Source of the DNA: Monilinia fructicola
Taxonomy: Eukaryota > Ascomycota > Leotiomycetes > Helotiales > Sclerotiniaceae
DNA: 64,000 bases
Direction: 5' to 3'
Assembly (NCBI GenBank): GCA_008692225.1
Contig: VICG01000011.1
Location: 124,001 to 188,000, forward strand
The position numbers were made by a program, and so were the translations under genes. Below are positions 23,210 through 36,100 of the stretch, piece by piece. Under the pieces are notes generated by a model that ran no database searches, had not been told where the DNA came from, and saw only the letters and a program-made list of their open reading frames with translations. Each line of letters opens with the position of its first letter. Position 1 is the first letter of the stretch.

Positions 23210-23695
23210 TTCGGTTTTTTCTTAGAATTATAATGGCATTTCGGTTGATGAACTAAAATGGAATTGAACTCTTTCTTTAAAAGTCCAAAGAAGAGAGAAA
23301 GGAAAGAAAAGGAAAGGAAAAGCTCACGTCAGGTTGTAGTTTTTGAGTGAAGTGGATGTTTTCGGGTTCTTCAAAAAATGTTTAGAAATTCGTTAAAAGT
23401 TCGGGGTTCTTTTGATTTTCTTTGATGGACGTCATTTTTCGGAATTCCGCATGTTGTGACTGTCCAATGATTGATTGATTATCAATTAGTTGGTGATGGC
23501 GAAAGAGAAGGAAGAAAAGTCATGATGTGTATGTATGTAATACTGACTGAGGAGGCAATTTCAAGCAATGAGGGATGATGATTTGAATATATCAGAGATA
23601 TATAAATATTTATGGGTATATGTATGATGTAAGGTTATATATATGTATGTGGTGTATATATATGTATGTAATATATATGTATGTAATGATATATG

Positions 23696-23734
<39 letters not shown>

Positions 23735-23867
23735 TATATAATATATATATGTATATAATGTATATATATATACCTAGGTATATCATATATGTATATGTAA
23801 TATATATATATATAATTATATACATGCAATATACATGTAATATATATGTATGTGATGTATATATGTA
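23210..23867. other. HEM25 upstream region with TA-rich microsatellite
   Basis: Promoter side of HEM25, then about 275 bp of irregular TA/TATG tandem (about 23592-23865) abutting the transposon. One TACCTAGGTA palindrome lies at 23771-23780. Translations of the tandem are artefacts. Confidence 0.6.
23592..23865. repeat. (TA)n/(TATG)n microsatellite
   Basis: Irregular alternation of TA, TATG and GATG units ending next to the TA target site of the transposon at 23868. It may have offered the TA-rich insertion site; that is inference. Confidence 0.85.
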
Positions 23868-26085
23868 ACCGAGCTCCCTGTATCGTACATGTCCCTATAT
23901 TTTGTACGCTTTTTTTCAATTCTCAAAATAACGATACTATAGATTCAAAACCTAATAAAATCTATTTAAAGATCTATGTATAAAGGTTATATTAGATTAT
24001 ATTTAAGAGTAAAAGCATTTTAAATATACTTAAATAGTTAAAATGTATAAAATTAACTATTTTATATTTTTTTCCGACGTTATAAAAGCAAAATTACTCT
24101 TTTGTATAATAATATATATTAATATATATTAATTTCTTTTAATAAAGCAAAAAGAAACTTTTTATTAATTAAATTAACTAAGTTAATATAAAGATTTATA
24201 TCTTTTATTAATTAGTCGCATAATTAAGAATTTAGTAAAAAAGATTATAAATCATTTTATAAAAAAAAATTAAATTATAAATTTTGTTAAAAAGTATAAA
24301 AATTATTTTAAATATTGATATCTTTCATTATATTAACAATTTATATATTAAAGTTGATAATATAAAGATATTTAAATACTTCTTATAATTTAGTTAGCTT
24401 TTATTTTGTATTATTATTGTTTAATATTATTAAAAAAGCTTTTGCTAATGTTTTTTCTTTATTTATTTAATTAACAAAAATGAATTAAAAAATATAATAT
24501 ATCTTTAAAGAATATATATAATTAAAACAAAAAGATTTTATAATTAGAAATAAGCATAGATTAATAATAAGAATTATAAATATTAATATATATAATTAAA
24601 AGAAAAGTAATAAAAATTAAATAAAATAAATCAAAAGAGTTTATTAACCTTTTCTAATATATATTTATACTAATAAAACAGCTTTTTTATTTATTTTAAT
24701 TTATAAAAGGGATTTAGGGAATTTTTAGAATACTTTAAGTTAATAAAATATTATATAAAGAATTAAGCTTATTTTGGAGCATTCAAATAATAAATAATTA
24801 TTTAATATATTTAACTTTATTTAATTAATAAAAGTATTTTAATAGGTATACATATTAAAAAGCAAAAAGAGAATATATTTTATTAATTGTAAATAAGTAT
24901 TTAAATTATATTAATATAGAATTTATATTAAAATATAAAGAATTAAAGATTATAATATTAATTCTTTCCCCTTTATTCTATATATTAACTTTAATCTCTT
25001 TAATATTAAATTCTTTTTTTCTTTTTTAAATTAATATATTATAAAGTTTAATTTATTTTTATATAATAAAAAAAATATTGTTAAAATAATTAAATACAAT
25101 TTTTAGCCTATATTTCAAAAAGTTTAAGGTTTAAATAAAAACGATATATAATATTATATATTTTTTCGAAAAAATAGGAATTTATTCTTATAAATAAAAA
25201 TACTATTATTTTTATAATTAAATTAAAATCTTTTTCACTATTTATATTAATACTTATTAATAAGAAATAAAATTTAGATTTTATATACATTGAAAACTTT
25301 TTATTGTTTAAAACTTGAATTTTATTAAAATTTTAATCTAAATATAATAAAAAAGCTTTTTAAAACAATATTAATAAATATAGTTTAAATAAATATTTAA
25401 TTATATAAATCAAAAAGTTTAAAAAAGATTTTAAAGATTAAAAAGAAAAAAAAGATTTAATTTAAATATTTAAATTTATTAAAAAAAAAGATTAATAAAG
25501 CTTTAAATATAGTTTTCTAATATAATAGTAAAAGCTAAGGATTATTAATTAATAAAAGCATTTGCATTAAAGTATAAAAAGAAAATTAAAATGCAAAAAA
25601 AGGTTTAAAAGAAAATTAAAAAGAAAAGGAAAAATATAAAAATTATAATTAAAATAGTTTAAAAGAAGGTTGATTATTAAATTATATAGAATTTTAAAAT
25701 AAAAACAAAAAAAGCTTTAAGATTATTAGAAATTATCTATTAAAAAAGTTTAAAAAAGTTTAAAACATTTTAATATTATAAATTTAATATTTAAGAAAAG
25801 TTATAAAGCTTTTTAAAAGAGTAAAGGTTGATATTTTAATAATAAAAGAAAAGAAAGGGAAAACGTATATAAAAAAAGGCCGAAAAATCAAGGTTTTATT
25901 AAAGTATAAAACTTAAAGGATTTTATAACTTTATTCTATTATTCTATTTTTTAATATATATTAAAATAAATTTTAGCTTTATATTTTATAAATTTGAATT
26001 ATTATAAATTTTTGAAATGGTAACTATAGATAGTAGTTGAAAAACGTGTAAGATGCAGGGATATACATGATACAGGGAGCTTGGT
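23868..26085. mobile_element. RIP-decayed TIR DNA transposon, Tc1/mariner-Fot-like
   Basis: A 2218-bp AT-rich block with matching ends. The left end 23868-23908 (ACCGAGCTCCCTGTATC...) and the right end 26045-26085 are inverted repeats of 41 bp, and every mismatch between them is a transition. A TA dinucleotide flanks each end (23866-23867 and 26086-26087), the target duplication of Tc1/mariner superfamily elements. Length of about 2.2 kb suits Fot/pogo-type fungal elements. The interior has no usable frame. Superfamily is inferred from the TA duplication, length and TIR; no transposase motif survives to confirm it. Confidence 0.75.
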
Positions 26086-26426
26086 TATGTAATATATATA
26101 TTATATTATTCATCAACAATTGATTGAGTAATCATGATTATATTCTATTCTACGAGTATCCCAACACAATCAATAGGATGATAGAACTAATTCATAAATC
26201 CATATTCCATTCATTCCATTCATTCCCATCAAAATCACACATCCCCTCCCACTTTCTACTCCAAACCCAAGTCAGTTTTCGTCTCATCAAAAGCTTCATC
26301 ATTTGTCATGACCAAACTAGAACACATCGCACTTCCAAAGAACATCTAAAGAACATCCGTTCCTTCACCAGCTCATCTTCATCATCATCGTCATCATCTT
26401 TATACCGTGCAAGTAAATCCCATAAA

Positions 26427-27529
26427 ATGGACCGACCCTCAAACCCAGAGACGCTCATAGTAAGAAACTTTAAGATCAAGCCCAAAAAATCCCATAAATT
26501 ATAAACCACCAACTAAGAACCTCCCAGGCAATAGGCCAGCTATGCTCCACCTCCAACCCACACCAAAACCTCCTCACAAGTCAAAAGCTTGCGCAAGCCG
26601 CCTCAACCCAAGGAGCAAAAGTTTGTATCCACCTCTCCCTCACAACCCCATCCTCACCACATCCCAAATCTAGGCGCTCTTCCTCCCCGAAGCCACAGAC
26701 TACATCACCACTCCTGGAAGCCCCCCCACCTCGCTCTCCCTCGCCCTTCCCATCTCCACATCCCCCTTCGTCCTCGGGCTCCAATCCTCCGCCAGGGAGT
26801 ACTCAATCGCCATCAATGTCGGGATCCACGTCCCCAACGCCGCGGGCACCAAAGTCTTCAACCGCAGCATCTGGATCAACGAGCACGGAGAAATAGTGGG
26901 AAGCTACGACAAACTCCATCTCTTCGACTATGCCGCCGCCGGCCTCCGAGAAAGCGACGGAGTGGAAGCCGGCGCCGAGATCGTGAAGCCTATCGAGACG
27001 ATCGTGGGCCGAGTGGGATTATTGATATGTTTCGACGTAGGTAAAATGACTAATTAGCACAGTATCTCGTTTACCAAAAGGGGGGAAAGAAGTTGACGAG
27101 ACTCCCGAACCTTCGGACCTCCACCCTTCCACATGCATACCAACCCCAGAGAACGAGATCGACTAACCTTTCCTCCCGCCCCTCTAGCTCCGCTTCCCCG
27201 AACCTGCCCTCGCCCTCCGCAACCTCAACACGCAAATCCTGACCTATCCCTCGGCATTCACCGTTCCTACCGGTAGACTGCATTGGGAAACCCTGCTGCG
27301 CGCTCGAGCCATCGAAACGCAGTCCTATGTGATAGCCGCTGCGCAAGTGGGAGCGCATAACGAGAAACGCACGAGTTATGGACATTCGATGGTGATTGAT
27401 CCTCAAGGGAGAGTATTGTTGGATATGGGAGATGAGGGGGTGGATGGTGGGAAGGTGGGGCTTGTGGGGATTGATTTGGAGAGGGTTAGGGAGACGAGGG
27501 AGAAGATGCCGTTGCTGAGGAGATTGTAA
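26427..27529 (+). CDS. Nitrilase-superfamily amidase (NIT1/NIT2-like)
   Basis: Carbon-nitrogen hydrolase; NIT1 acts on deaminated glutathione and NIT2 on omega-amides such as 2-oxoglutaramate. Exons are 26427-26459, 26528-26620, 26674-27036 and 27188-27529, giving 276 residues with all junctions in frame. The catalytic triad is visible: Glu48 in LFLPEATDY, Lys122 in GSYDKLHLFD and Cys161 in VGLLICFD, followed by LRFPEPALAL across intron 3. SYGHSMVIDPQGRVLLD is the typical late motif. The LRFPE sequence after the Cys favours the NIT1/NIT2 branch over nitrile-hydrolysing nitrilases; I cannot separate NIT1 from NIT2. The first exon encodes only 11 residues, so the start depends on the intron 1 model. 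Confidence 0.85.
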
Positions 27530-28135
27530 GTTTTTATTTGGTATGGACTTTGTTTGCGCTTTTTAGCTGATTGATCTAGTGATGTTTATCCGGAAATTTG
27601 ATGACTAGACGGGTTAGGTCTTGATGGGGTGGAATGACTCGAAATCAAAGGTTAACAGTCAACCGGCAACATCTAAGAGTTAACAACAGAATATAGAGAA
27701 TAGACATGAAAATTGCCATAAAATTATCAAGACTGTACACCATTTTTCTCTTTTCTTCTTTTCTTTCCTCTTCTTTTTCCTTTGCCATGAAACGCCTTTA
27801 ATGCAAAGTAGTTGATATCTATGCGACCCCAATCCTGACTAACCAATGTTGAACCCCTTTTTTATAATCATCTTTCGGATAAATATGTATATGCTCCAAC
27901 CAATCATCGATCGGTGCTCATGAAATGAAATCAAGAGTCAAAATTCACCACTCAAATATTCCCCCTCAGAGTCTTTAATCTCATCTGTCCTCGCCATCAC
28001 AGATACTGCCTTCACCCACTACCCCGCACCCACACTTCCCCGGTTTCACATTCCCCAGTCTCGCACTGCTCATCCCCCACACCCCGCGCCATCATACAGT
28101 AACCTAAGCCCCTCATCCCCACTCACGCATATCAT
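27530..28135. other. Convergent intergenic region
   Basis: 606 bp between the amidase (+) and OPI3 (-) stop codons. It is pyrimidine-rich in the middle, with no gene or structured element that I can support. Confidence 0.5.
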
Positions 28136-28952
28136 TTACAATGCCTTCTTTCCCCCCTTTGCACTTCTTTCTCTCTCCCTCTTCGCATAAATTCCGGCTG
28201 TAAATGGATCCTCAAATCTCAAAGCCACAAGATAAACAATCAAGACCTCCACTGTCAAGAGGACCCCAGCCGGTTTCCCCCACCAAAGTGCCGTACCCAA
28301 GAAGCTCATCGTACTTCCATAATACATTGGTGCACTACTAACATTGAATGGAAATCCCGTCACCATCTTGTCCATCAAAATGCCAAAATAATCGCCCAAA
28401 TATGTACCTGTAACACCCAGTGCCCACATGGAGCTTAAGACGAGTGTGTTACCGCAGGCGAGAAGTGCGTATGATGCATATTGGGAGAGGGGGGAGAGAA
28501 GTAAAGGATGAGTGGGTTGAGAGCGTAAGGCGCGTTCGTAGAGGAAATCCCGAAAGATACCGAGGGAGAAGATGATGACGGCGAGAAAGTAACATCCATA
28601 TCTTGAATTACCATTGAAGAGTCTCGTAAGGATTTTATTATGATATTCTGCATTGGGGAATCAAATCAATAAGGTGCGTTGGGGCAGTAAATGGGATTGT
28701 TGTAACATGTACCTTGACGAGCGACGGTACTGAGAAGAGTTTATTAGTTGAGCTTTGCTCTTCTTAAAAGTAAATGGAACGAAGAGGCAAACTTACTTCC
28801 AGAATATTGGATTAAAGGCAATGGATGCAGCGGCAACTAGAAGAGCTCATTAGTATTTCATGACGCTATGGGTAGAATTGAGTTCACACACTGGCAAGAT
28901 TTTTTTGATCAAAGTCAACTAGACCTCTATTGTTACCTAGGAAAGTCGTCAT
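28136..28952 (-). CDS. OPI3: Phospholipid N-methyltransferase (OPI3)
   Basis: Carries out the last methylations from phosphatidyl-monomethylethanolamine to phosphatidylcholine in the ER membrane, using S-adenosylmethionine. Exons are 28892-28952, 28797-28836, 28713-28729 and 28136-28647, giving 209 residues. The family string FNPIFWNTVARQEYHN is assembled across exons 2, 3 and 4, which proves the 17-nt micro-exon 3. Other landmarks are GDYFGILMDKMVTGFPF, MYYGSTMSFLGTALWWGKPA (SAM-binding region) and the RFEDPFTAGIYAKR tail. Hydrophobic segments fit the four-helix topology. The C-terminal Lys-rich end (KGGKKAL) resembles an ER-retention context. Length matches the family and the frame is clean. 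Confidence 0.92.
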
Positions 28953-30749
28953 GATTGTTGTGACAATGGATAGATGAATAGATGAATGGACGAGTGGATG
29001 AGAGGATGAGTGGATGAATGAGGGGTAAGAGGTAATTAAGAGTGGAGGACTTTTGTAGATGAGGATGAGGATGAGGATGAAGATCTAGATATACTTATTA
29101 GTACTCCGTATGTATATCCAGATGAAAAAAACGAGTACACGTGCACACGAATGAACAGATTGTCTTTTCTATTGAATTCTATCAAACAGTAGAAGTTGTA
29201 ATGGTAATAATAGAAGGAGGACTAGGTAGTTGTTATTGTTGTTAATAAAAAACAGTACCTAGTGCGTACTGCATAGGAAATCTTCACGTGAAAGTCCAAC
29301 AGGTCCTCAAACAAATCATTACCCCCCATTCATCATACCTACCCATTTATTATCATCTCATCCATACCTTTCCATGTCGTATGACGTCCATCCTTGATTA
29401 ATAAGAAGCGAGCCTTGTAAAGGGAATATTTGGAAAGTATTATATTATTATATTATTATATTATTAATTATTATTATATTATTATTTTATTATTTATTAT
29501 TTTATTATTTTATTATTTTATTATTTTATTATTTTATTATTTTATTATTTTATTATTTTATTATTTTTATTATTTATTATTTTTATTATTTTATTATTAT
29601 TTTGTTATTTTATTATTTTATTATTTTGTTATTTTTTATTATTTATTATTTTTATTTTGTTATTTTATTATTTTGTTATTTTGTTATTTTATTTTGTTAT
29701 TTTGTTATTTTGTTATTTTGTTATTTTGTTATTTTTGTTATTTTGTTATTTTGTTATTTTGTTATTTGTTATTTTTGTTATTTTTTATTTTGTTATTTTG
29801 TTATTTTATTATTATTTGTTATTTTATTATTATTTTGTTATTTTGTTTTTGTTATTTTGTTATTTTGTTATTTTGTTATTTTATTTTTTGTTATTTGTTA
29901 TTTTGTTATTTTGTTATTTTGTTATTTTGTTATTTTGTTATTTTGTTATTTTGTTATTTTGTTATTTTGTTATTATTTTGTTATTTTGTTATTTTGTTAT
30001 TTTGTTATTTTTGTTATTTTGTTATTTTGTTATTTTGTTATTTTGTTATTTTGTTATTTTGTATTTTTATTTTGTTTTTTGTTATTTTGTTATTTTGTTA
30101 TTTTATTATTTTGTTATTTTGTTATTTTGTTATTTTGTTATTTTGTTATTTTATTATTTTGTTATTTTGTTATTTTGTTATTTTGTTATTTTGTTATTTT
30201 TGCTATTTTGTTATTTGCTATTTTACTATTTTATTTTAAATAACCATTAGGTAATTAACTACTAATAACCTTAGCTTAGTACGATGAATAGGATTATTAT
30301 AAAATATCATATTACTCCCTAGTAAGTACAAGTACACACATAACCTTGGAAATAAGGGATGAATGGATGGATGACCTTCCTAATTTGATTAATCAATCAA
30401 TCAATCCACAGGTATTCTACGAGAGTATCCATTTCATCCATGCATACCTACAAGTAGCAGTTCAACAGTTCATAAGAGTGTTTATATCAAATTTCATATT
30501 CCATATTCCATATCCCATATTCCATATACTAGGCTATCCTGCTATTAATTCAAGAATTGTACCCCGAGTTTACCACTCCATTCGATGCATTCGATACAAT
30601 ATAGAATGCGTAATGCAATCTTTCCTCATTGCGCCGTCATGAATCATGGTATCTTTCATACACTATATCCCTTTATCCCTATTCAATTTCCATCCCGTTA
30701 CGCCTGCCTTTAACCAATATAAGTTTACCTATCTCATGATACATACAGA
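28953..30749. other. Intergenic region with a large A/T minisatellite
   Basis: 1.8 kb between OPI3 (starts at the left, minus) and the RXT2 stop codon at the right. It contains ATG/GGAT-type short tandems near 28975-29080 and the 0.8-kb tandem at 29440-30236. No gene is supported. Confidence 0.6.
29440..30236. repeat. (TTATTTTG/TTATTTTA)n 8-bp minisatellite
   Basis: About 800 bp of an 8-bp unit. The left quarter is mainly ATTATTTT; from about 29592 GTTATTTT copies mix in and then dominate rightwards. The unit keeps all forward frames open, giving long Phe/Ile/Leu/Cys/Tyr artefact ORFs of up to 269 codons. Confidence 0.95.
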
Positions 30750-32382
30750 TCATTGTCGTCTCGTTCTAGTCTTCTTAGCTGTCGTCGCAGCATCTTCCTC
30801 TTCTTCGTCTTGTCCTTTCTTGAGATCTTCACTTAATCCCCACTCATCTTTATCATACCAGTCCTCACCATCGGACATATCGCGATTGTCACCAACATGT
30901 CCTTCGGCTTTGGTCCATTTCAATACTAAATGGCGCAAACGATCAGCTCTCAACAATCCCTCATACACCTTTTGAGCACCTCGGATAATCTCTTCTTGCT
31001 TCTGGATATAGTGTACTAGCAATCGTCTCAGGTCATCGGCCTCACCACGAGGCAAGTAAACATCTCGATCTGGAAATGAAGATCTAGGGGCGAGGAAGTA
31101 AGGGTGAACAAAAGGTTCCCCGTTCAAGTCAGGTGTTATGGACCTTGAACGAGTTGCATTATCAAACACCGCTTGTGCTTGGGCACGAGTCCTCATACGA
31201 CGAGGAACAGGATTATTCTCAGTATCCTCAGCCATTGGCTCAATATCCATCGCATCCCCGGCTTCTTGAGAATCATCTTGATCCATCTCAACATCATCCG
31301 GTGGTGGTATTGACCCAGGAGCCAATCCTGAATTGTTTCCCATGCCGTTTGCATTGGACGCTTCTCCAATTTCTCCATTTGCAGAAGTAGTTATGATATC
31401 TTTGTCAACATTCGATGCCTTTTCTTTCCCCTTCAATGCTTGAAGGGCAGCAACCCCAGATGCGGCGTCACCTTCGACGCCCATAATCATTAAACCTGAA
31501 ACAGCTACGCTGGCATCAGATTCAGGCGCTTGATTTACTCTCGACATCATATCCGCATGCTCTTTTGCAACTCTCTTTACTTGAGCTCGGTGCCGTTCCG
31601 TTTCGGTTTCAAAGAATGAGGCATCATATTCAGTCTCGACCGATTCACACGGTATCCAAGTATCATGACCACTAAATCGAGTTAGGAGATGCTTGATCTT
31701 CCATAAAGACGCCATTTCCTTTTGAACCATCTCTCCGGCATTCCTCGCTAATTCTGTCAAAACTTTCGATGTAAAAGGCTGCGATAGGCTTGGGTGGTCA
31801 GGTAAGTCAGAGGCAGCAGTCAATGGTGCTAGGAGTTCTACCCGAAAAGATTAGTAAAAGTGTTTCCAAACCTTCGAAGTTCCTTTTCAGTCACAAACCC
31901 TCCAATTTAATATTTGCATATGGATCAAATTCTGCGGCTGCTGTCTTTGCAATTTCGATCTTCTCTTCGTCGTCCTCGTCGCTATCGATCTCATCGCCGT
32001 CTTCGTCGATCAGCGGGGGTTTCCTGCTGATAATATCTCGCGTATAGCCGGCATGTTCAATTGTCTATTGATAAGTTAGAGAAATTAGATGTCGGTTTGC
32101 CTGGTCGTTCTCAATTTACAAATCTCACCTCTCTATAAACATGTGGACCAGTCGGCGGGGCCAATTGACCTTGATGGACGTATCTTGCTCGCTTTCGTAA
32201 TTTGTTTCCTCGATTTGTAAGTCTTTCGATAGAAGCATCGGAATCTGATTCTGCCAAACATTGTTAGATATATCGATCGACTTGTTTCGTCAGAGAAGCC
32301 AGTATATACCATATGCTTTTCTCTTAACCGCTCGTTTCATAGCGACAATTGTGTCCGCGATCATAGCAGCTTGAGAAGCCAT
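30750..32382 (-). CDS. RXT2: RXT2-like subunit of the Rpd3L histone deacetylase complex
   Basis: Rxt2 is a chromatin protein of the large Rpd3/Sin3 deacetylase complex. Exons are 32310-32382, 32129-32250, 31899-32064 and 30750-31837, giving 482 residues. The conserved N-terminal region is clear: RLTNRGNKLRKRARYVHQGQ, then GPHVYRE, EHAGYTRDIISRKPPLI and an acidic run (DEDGDEIDSDEDDEEK). The remainder is acidic, low complexity and probably disordered, with the basic segment VPRRMRTRAQAQ and a Lys/Arg tail (KKTRTRRQ) suited to nuclear import. It is divergent from TRS130 with 782 bp between starts. Assignment rests on the N-terminal domain; the C-terminal half has no domain that I recognise. Confidence 0.8.
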
Positions 32383-33164
32383 TGTGACAATTTGAGGACA
32401 AAGTAAACGAGAGTAATATATCTGCGGAAGCTATATTTTTAAGATCCTACGGGCATGCCGTGATTGTTCGCATTCGATGAAAGCGATCAGAAGCTGAATT
32501 TGAGTGACTTGAGTACGGGGCGACGATAAATGGTTTTTGATTGCAACGAGTCTGAGAGAACAGGAAATGAATGCGCCGGTTTGCTTATTCTTCAATAAAG
32601 GGAATGGAATAAGTCTTGAGTTTCGTCTATTGTGGAGTATGTAGAAGGGCAAGATATGCGTAGAAAACGATTCACACAATTTACAAACGGAGATAAAGTC
32701 GAGAATGCCCAGGTGATGAAAGTTATCTGAAGAAGCTTTGTACTGGGGAGGGCACAGCTGCAACCTTAGTTTACAAGGGCAAGGCTGCGTAGATCGGCAC
32801 GTCGGTGCTTGAATTTAAATTGATCCGTGCATCCCAAAATCATCAGCCTTCTCGTGCCATGTATGATCTGGAGTTTTGAACATATACATACATGTATATA
32901 ATCCATTCCGGTCTTGGGACACTGGAATTCACATAACGCTATATCTCTGCAAGTACTCGTCCTATTCATATTCTATCTCTTCGCTTCTTGACAGACCGAT
33001 TCTACACTGCGCCAAAGCTACCGTCAACTCTTGAACTCAGCCTTGTCTTTCTGTCCATCCCATCTACCAACCCATGTCCGCGAAATAGCATTGTCCTGCA
33101 CCCGATTCATGCATCACTTCCATCTATAGTCTTATGGAGCTATTGGCACCACAGGACCATCAAG
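32383..33164. promoter_or_regulatory. Divergent promoter region RXT2 / TRS130
   Basis: 782 bp between the two start codons. Both promoters should lie here. No operator motif is distinctive enough to name. Confidence 0.5.
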
Positions 33165-36100
33165 ATGGATGGGTATGCGACAGCATATGTTGCTCATAAT
33201 CTACCATTACTTGTAGTCTCCGGATTAGGAGCGGATCCATCGTCTACCAATGCCAGATTAAAGGAAGGAGGGGTGATAATCACTTCTGATATTGCGCCAT
33301 TGGAATCAGAGGACGCTCAATGTATTCTGAAATGTTTCAAGGAAAATGATGCGGAGAAGCTCCCATGGAACGGATATGAGCATGGTGAGAAAAAGAAGTT
33401 CAAGGTGAAGGTTGTCGGAAGGGTAGTTAAAGATGGACCACCATTCTTGGAGTCAAATACTGAAGGGTTCATAGGATTATCTATTACCAAGTCGCAAGGC
33501 TCCACCTCCAACGAGTGCATCATACTCTCCCGATGCCGGAAGTCCAGTTCCGAGTTCTAGGCTTATCCTACACTCTCCAATATCTCCATTGACCCCTGGA
33601 TCAACAGTCTTCCCGGATGGATTGTTGGACACAAAGTGGATAGACAAACACCAAGATCACGTACCGAGCGCATATCTCTCATTCTACAAATTTACATCGG
33701 ATCCGAATCTAGCAACCTTACATGATAATCAATTGAAGACGGACATCATCAATATTAAAAACATATTGAACAAATCCGGTTATAAAACTCGGCTTGTAGT
33801 TGCATTGCTGAGCGAAACACCTGGCGTGCCATCTCCCGATGTAGAAGAGCGCCTTTCGAATATTCGTAAAGCGACTGGTCTGGATGCGAAAACTTCCTTA
33901 TTTTTCTTACCTCCACAAAGCTCTTCTGTTGAAATTCAAGCATTTGTTGAAACGATTTATTTTACCATATACCCGCTTTGTATTGAGTATTACCGTGACT
34001 TGAGTAAGCACGCGAGAAGGAAGCGCAATAGAGGCGTAGTACCACTCCCAACAGCACCACCCACTTCGGGAACTTCACAAACTTTAACTGGACAAGGATG
34101 GAATGTGAGATATGACTTTAAGCTTGGAGTCTTTGCAGAGTTCAGGCAGGAAATGGATGTAGCTATCCGCTCATATGAGAGTGGCTACGAAGCATTGTTG
34201 GGTGAAGAAGTCCTTGGGACTATTGCTACCTGGAGTCCTCGCTTTAATGAAGGGCGTCTCATTGCCGATGTCCTTGCCATAAGAATATTGCGTTGTCTTT
34301 TGTGGAATGGACACTCATCAACAGCAGTTCGCCGATGGCAAGCACATCGGGAGAGAATACGTGACTTTGTGGATCGTAGAGGTAAAGGCTCGGCAACATA
34401 CGGTTGGCAGGCATGGGAGGCTCGGTGGGCAACTATTATGGCTGAAATGATCAAGAAAGTTGGCTTCGCGGATTTCAAGAAATCAAAATCAGTGATTTAT
34501 TTACCACTTGACAAAATTACTACCAGCGGATTGCAGCCATGGGATAACCTCCACCATCCAGGTTATTGGTACCGTGAAGCTTCAAAACACCTGATAGCAC
34601 GTCGAGCTCTTGCTTTATCAATACCGGAAGAAGATAGATCACCACCAGGGTCCTCTCCTGCTTCACAAATTGCAAGTAGGGTTTATACTTATGATACATA
34701 CCTTTGCCCCCAACCACATGAAGAAAACCCTTTGCCAGGTCGGAAAGGTATTGATCATGCAAGTCTTATAATTGAAGTTCTGAACAAAGCTATTAGCGAA
34801 TTTCAAGCCAGGGGGCAGCATCGACTGGTGCAGGAGCTCTTATTTCAATGTGGAAAAGAACATATGAAACGAGAAGCATGGGATGATGCACTTAGAATCC
34901 TTCGTGCGCTATGGCAAAAGATGACATATAGAAATGAAGGTTGGTGGGTTGTCGTTGAGGACATCGCATGGACTCTGAGAAAAGCCGCAGTCAAGGTTGG
35001 CGATGGAGGTACAATCATTGCTGTGGACTGGGAACTTCTACACACTTGTCAGTATTTCTCAAACATACCTTTTCAATTACTAATACGCATAATAGGCTTT
35101 GTTCGTCAATCCAAGTGGCATTATAACATTGCAAAATCTCTAGAGGGCCTGAGTACGGTCAAAGTCAAGCCTGCTGTTGTACTTCATGCCGAAGAAATCC
35201 AATCCTTCCTAACCGCATCGTATGCTTTCGAAAAATCTGAAGGAAAGGTGGGCGAGCAGTCATTATCCCAACTGGTAGTCAAATCCTCTGCTCTGGCTTC
35301 TTCCGTTCCAGTAACAATCAACGAAATCCGTCTAGAATTCATAGGCGGCATGAAACCCATTATTCTACGACACAAACCAAGTACTGAAGCATCAAAAAAT
35401 CAAAAATCTACCGTCTTATACAAAAAGACTTCTTTGGTTGATGAATCAATGGCAGAAAGAGGACATGAGCTGGAAGATCCGCCTACACGACAAACATTGG
35501 CAAGCTACGAAGATCTTACCTTCAGTCCAGGCCAGACTAAGGTCTTCGAATTTGGCAATCTACTGAGAGAAGCAGGGGATGCAAAAGCTTTAAAGGCCAC
35601 ATTTTCAATTGTATCCGATCTTTTTGACTTTGATTATGTCCATTCTTTTGACAGGTCGACCTTTCCAGAAATTTGGTATGGAGAGTCTGGAACGAAGAAG
35701 AGGCTCGTTCGCACTAGACCGTCATCCATTCACGTTCTTCCCAAGCCACCTAAGTTAGAACTTTGTATTGTCGAGTTTCAAGAACAATACTATACTAATG
35801 AACTCATTTCTTTACATCTCGAAGTAAAGAATGGGGAGGAAACCGATTCTATTGTGAACTTGGAAGCCCGCCTTCTTGGAGAGAACATTCCATCCAATAT
35901 TATTTTAAGACGGGTAGATTCAGCAGATCCACTAGATGATACTAGTTCTAAGGAGGACGCTGATCATGAGCTTTCACTGGGCACTATTGCTAGCGGCTCT
36001 TCTATCATTGTGGAGATACTCATTTCATCGATAGATATACCAGCAATTTATGATCTTAATCTCAAAGCTTCGTACAACCTCGTGATAGATATGGAAACGC

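Noticed and set aside
29430..30250. Hydrophobic ORFs of up to 269 codons resembling membrane proteins
   Set aside because: Produced by the 8-bp tandem in every forward frame; no real protein has this register-free repeat.
33423..33474. Apparent frameshift at the start of TRS130
   Set aside because: A 52-nt GT-AG intron rebuilds the frame exactly; it is not an indel.
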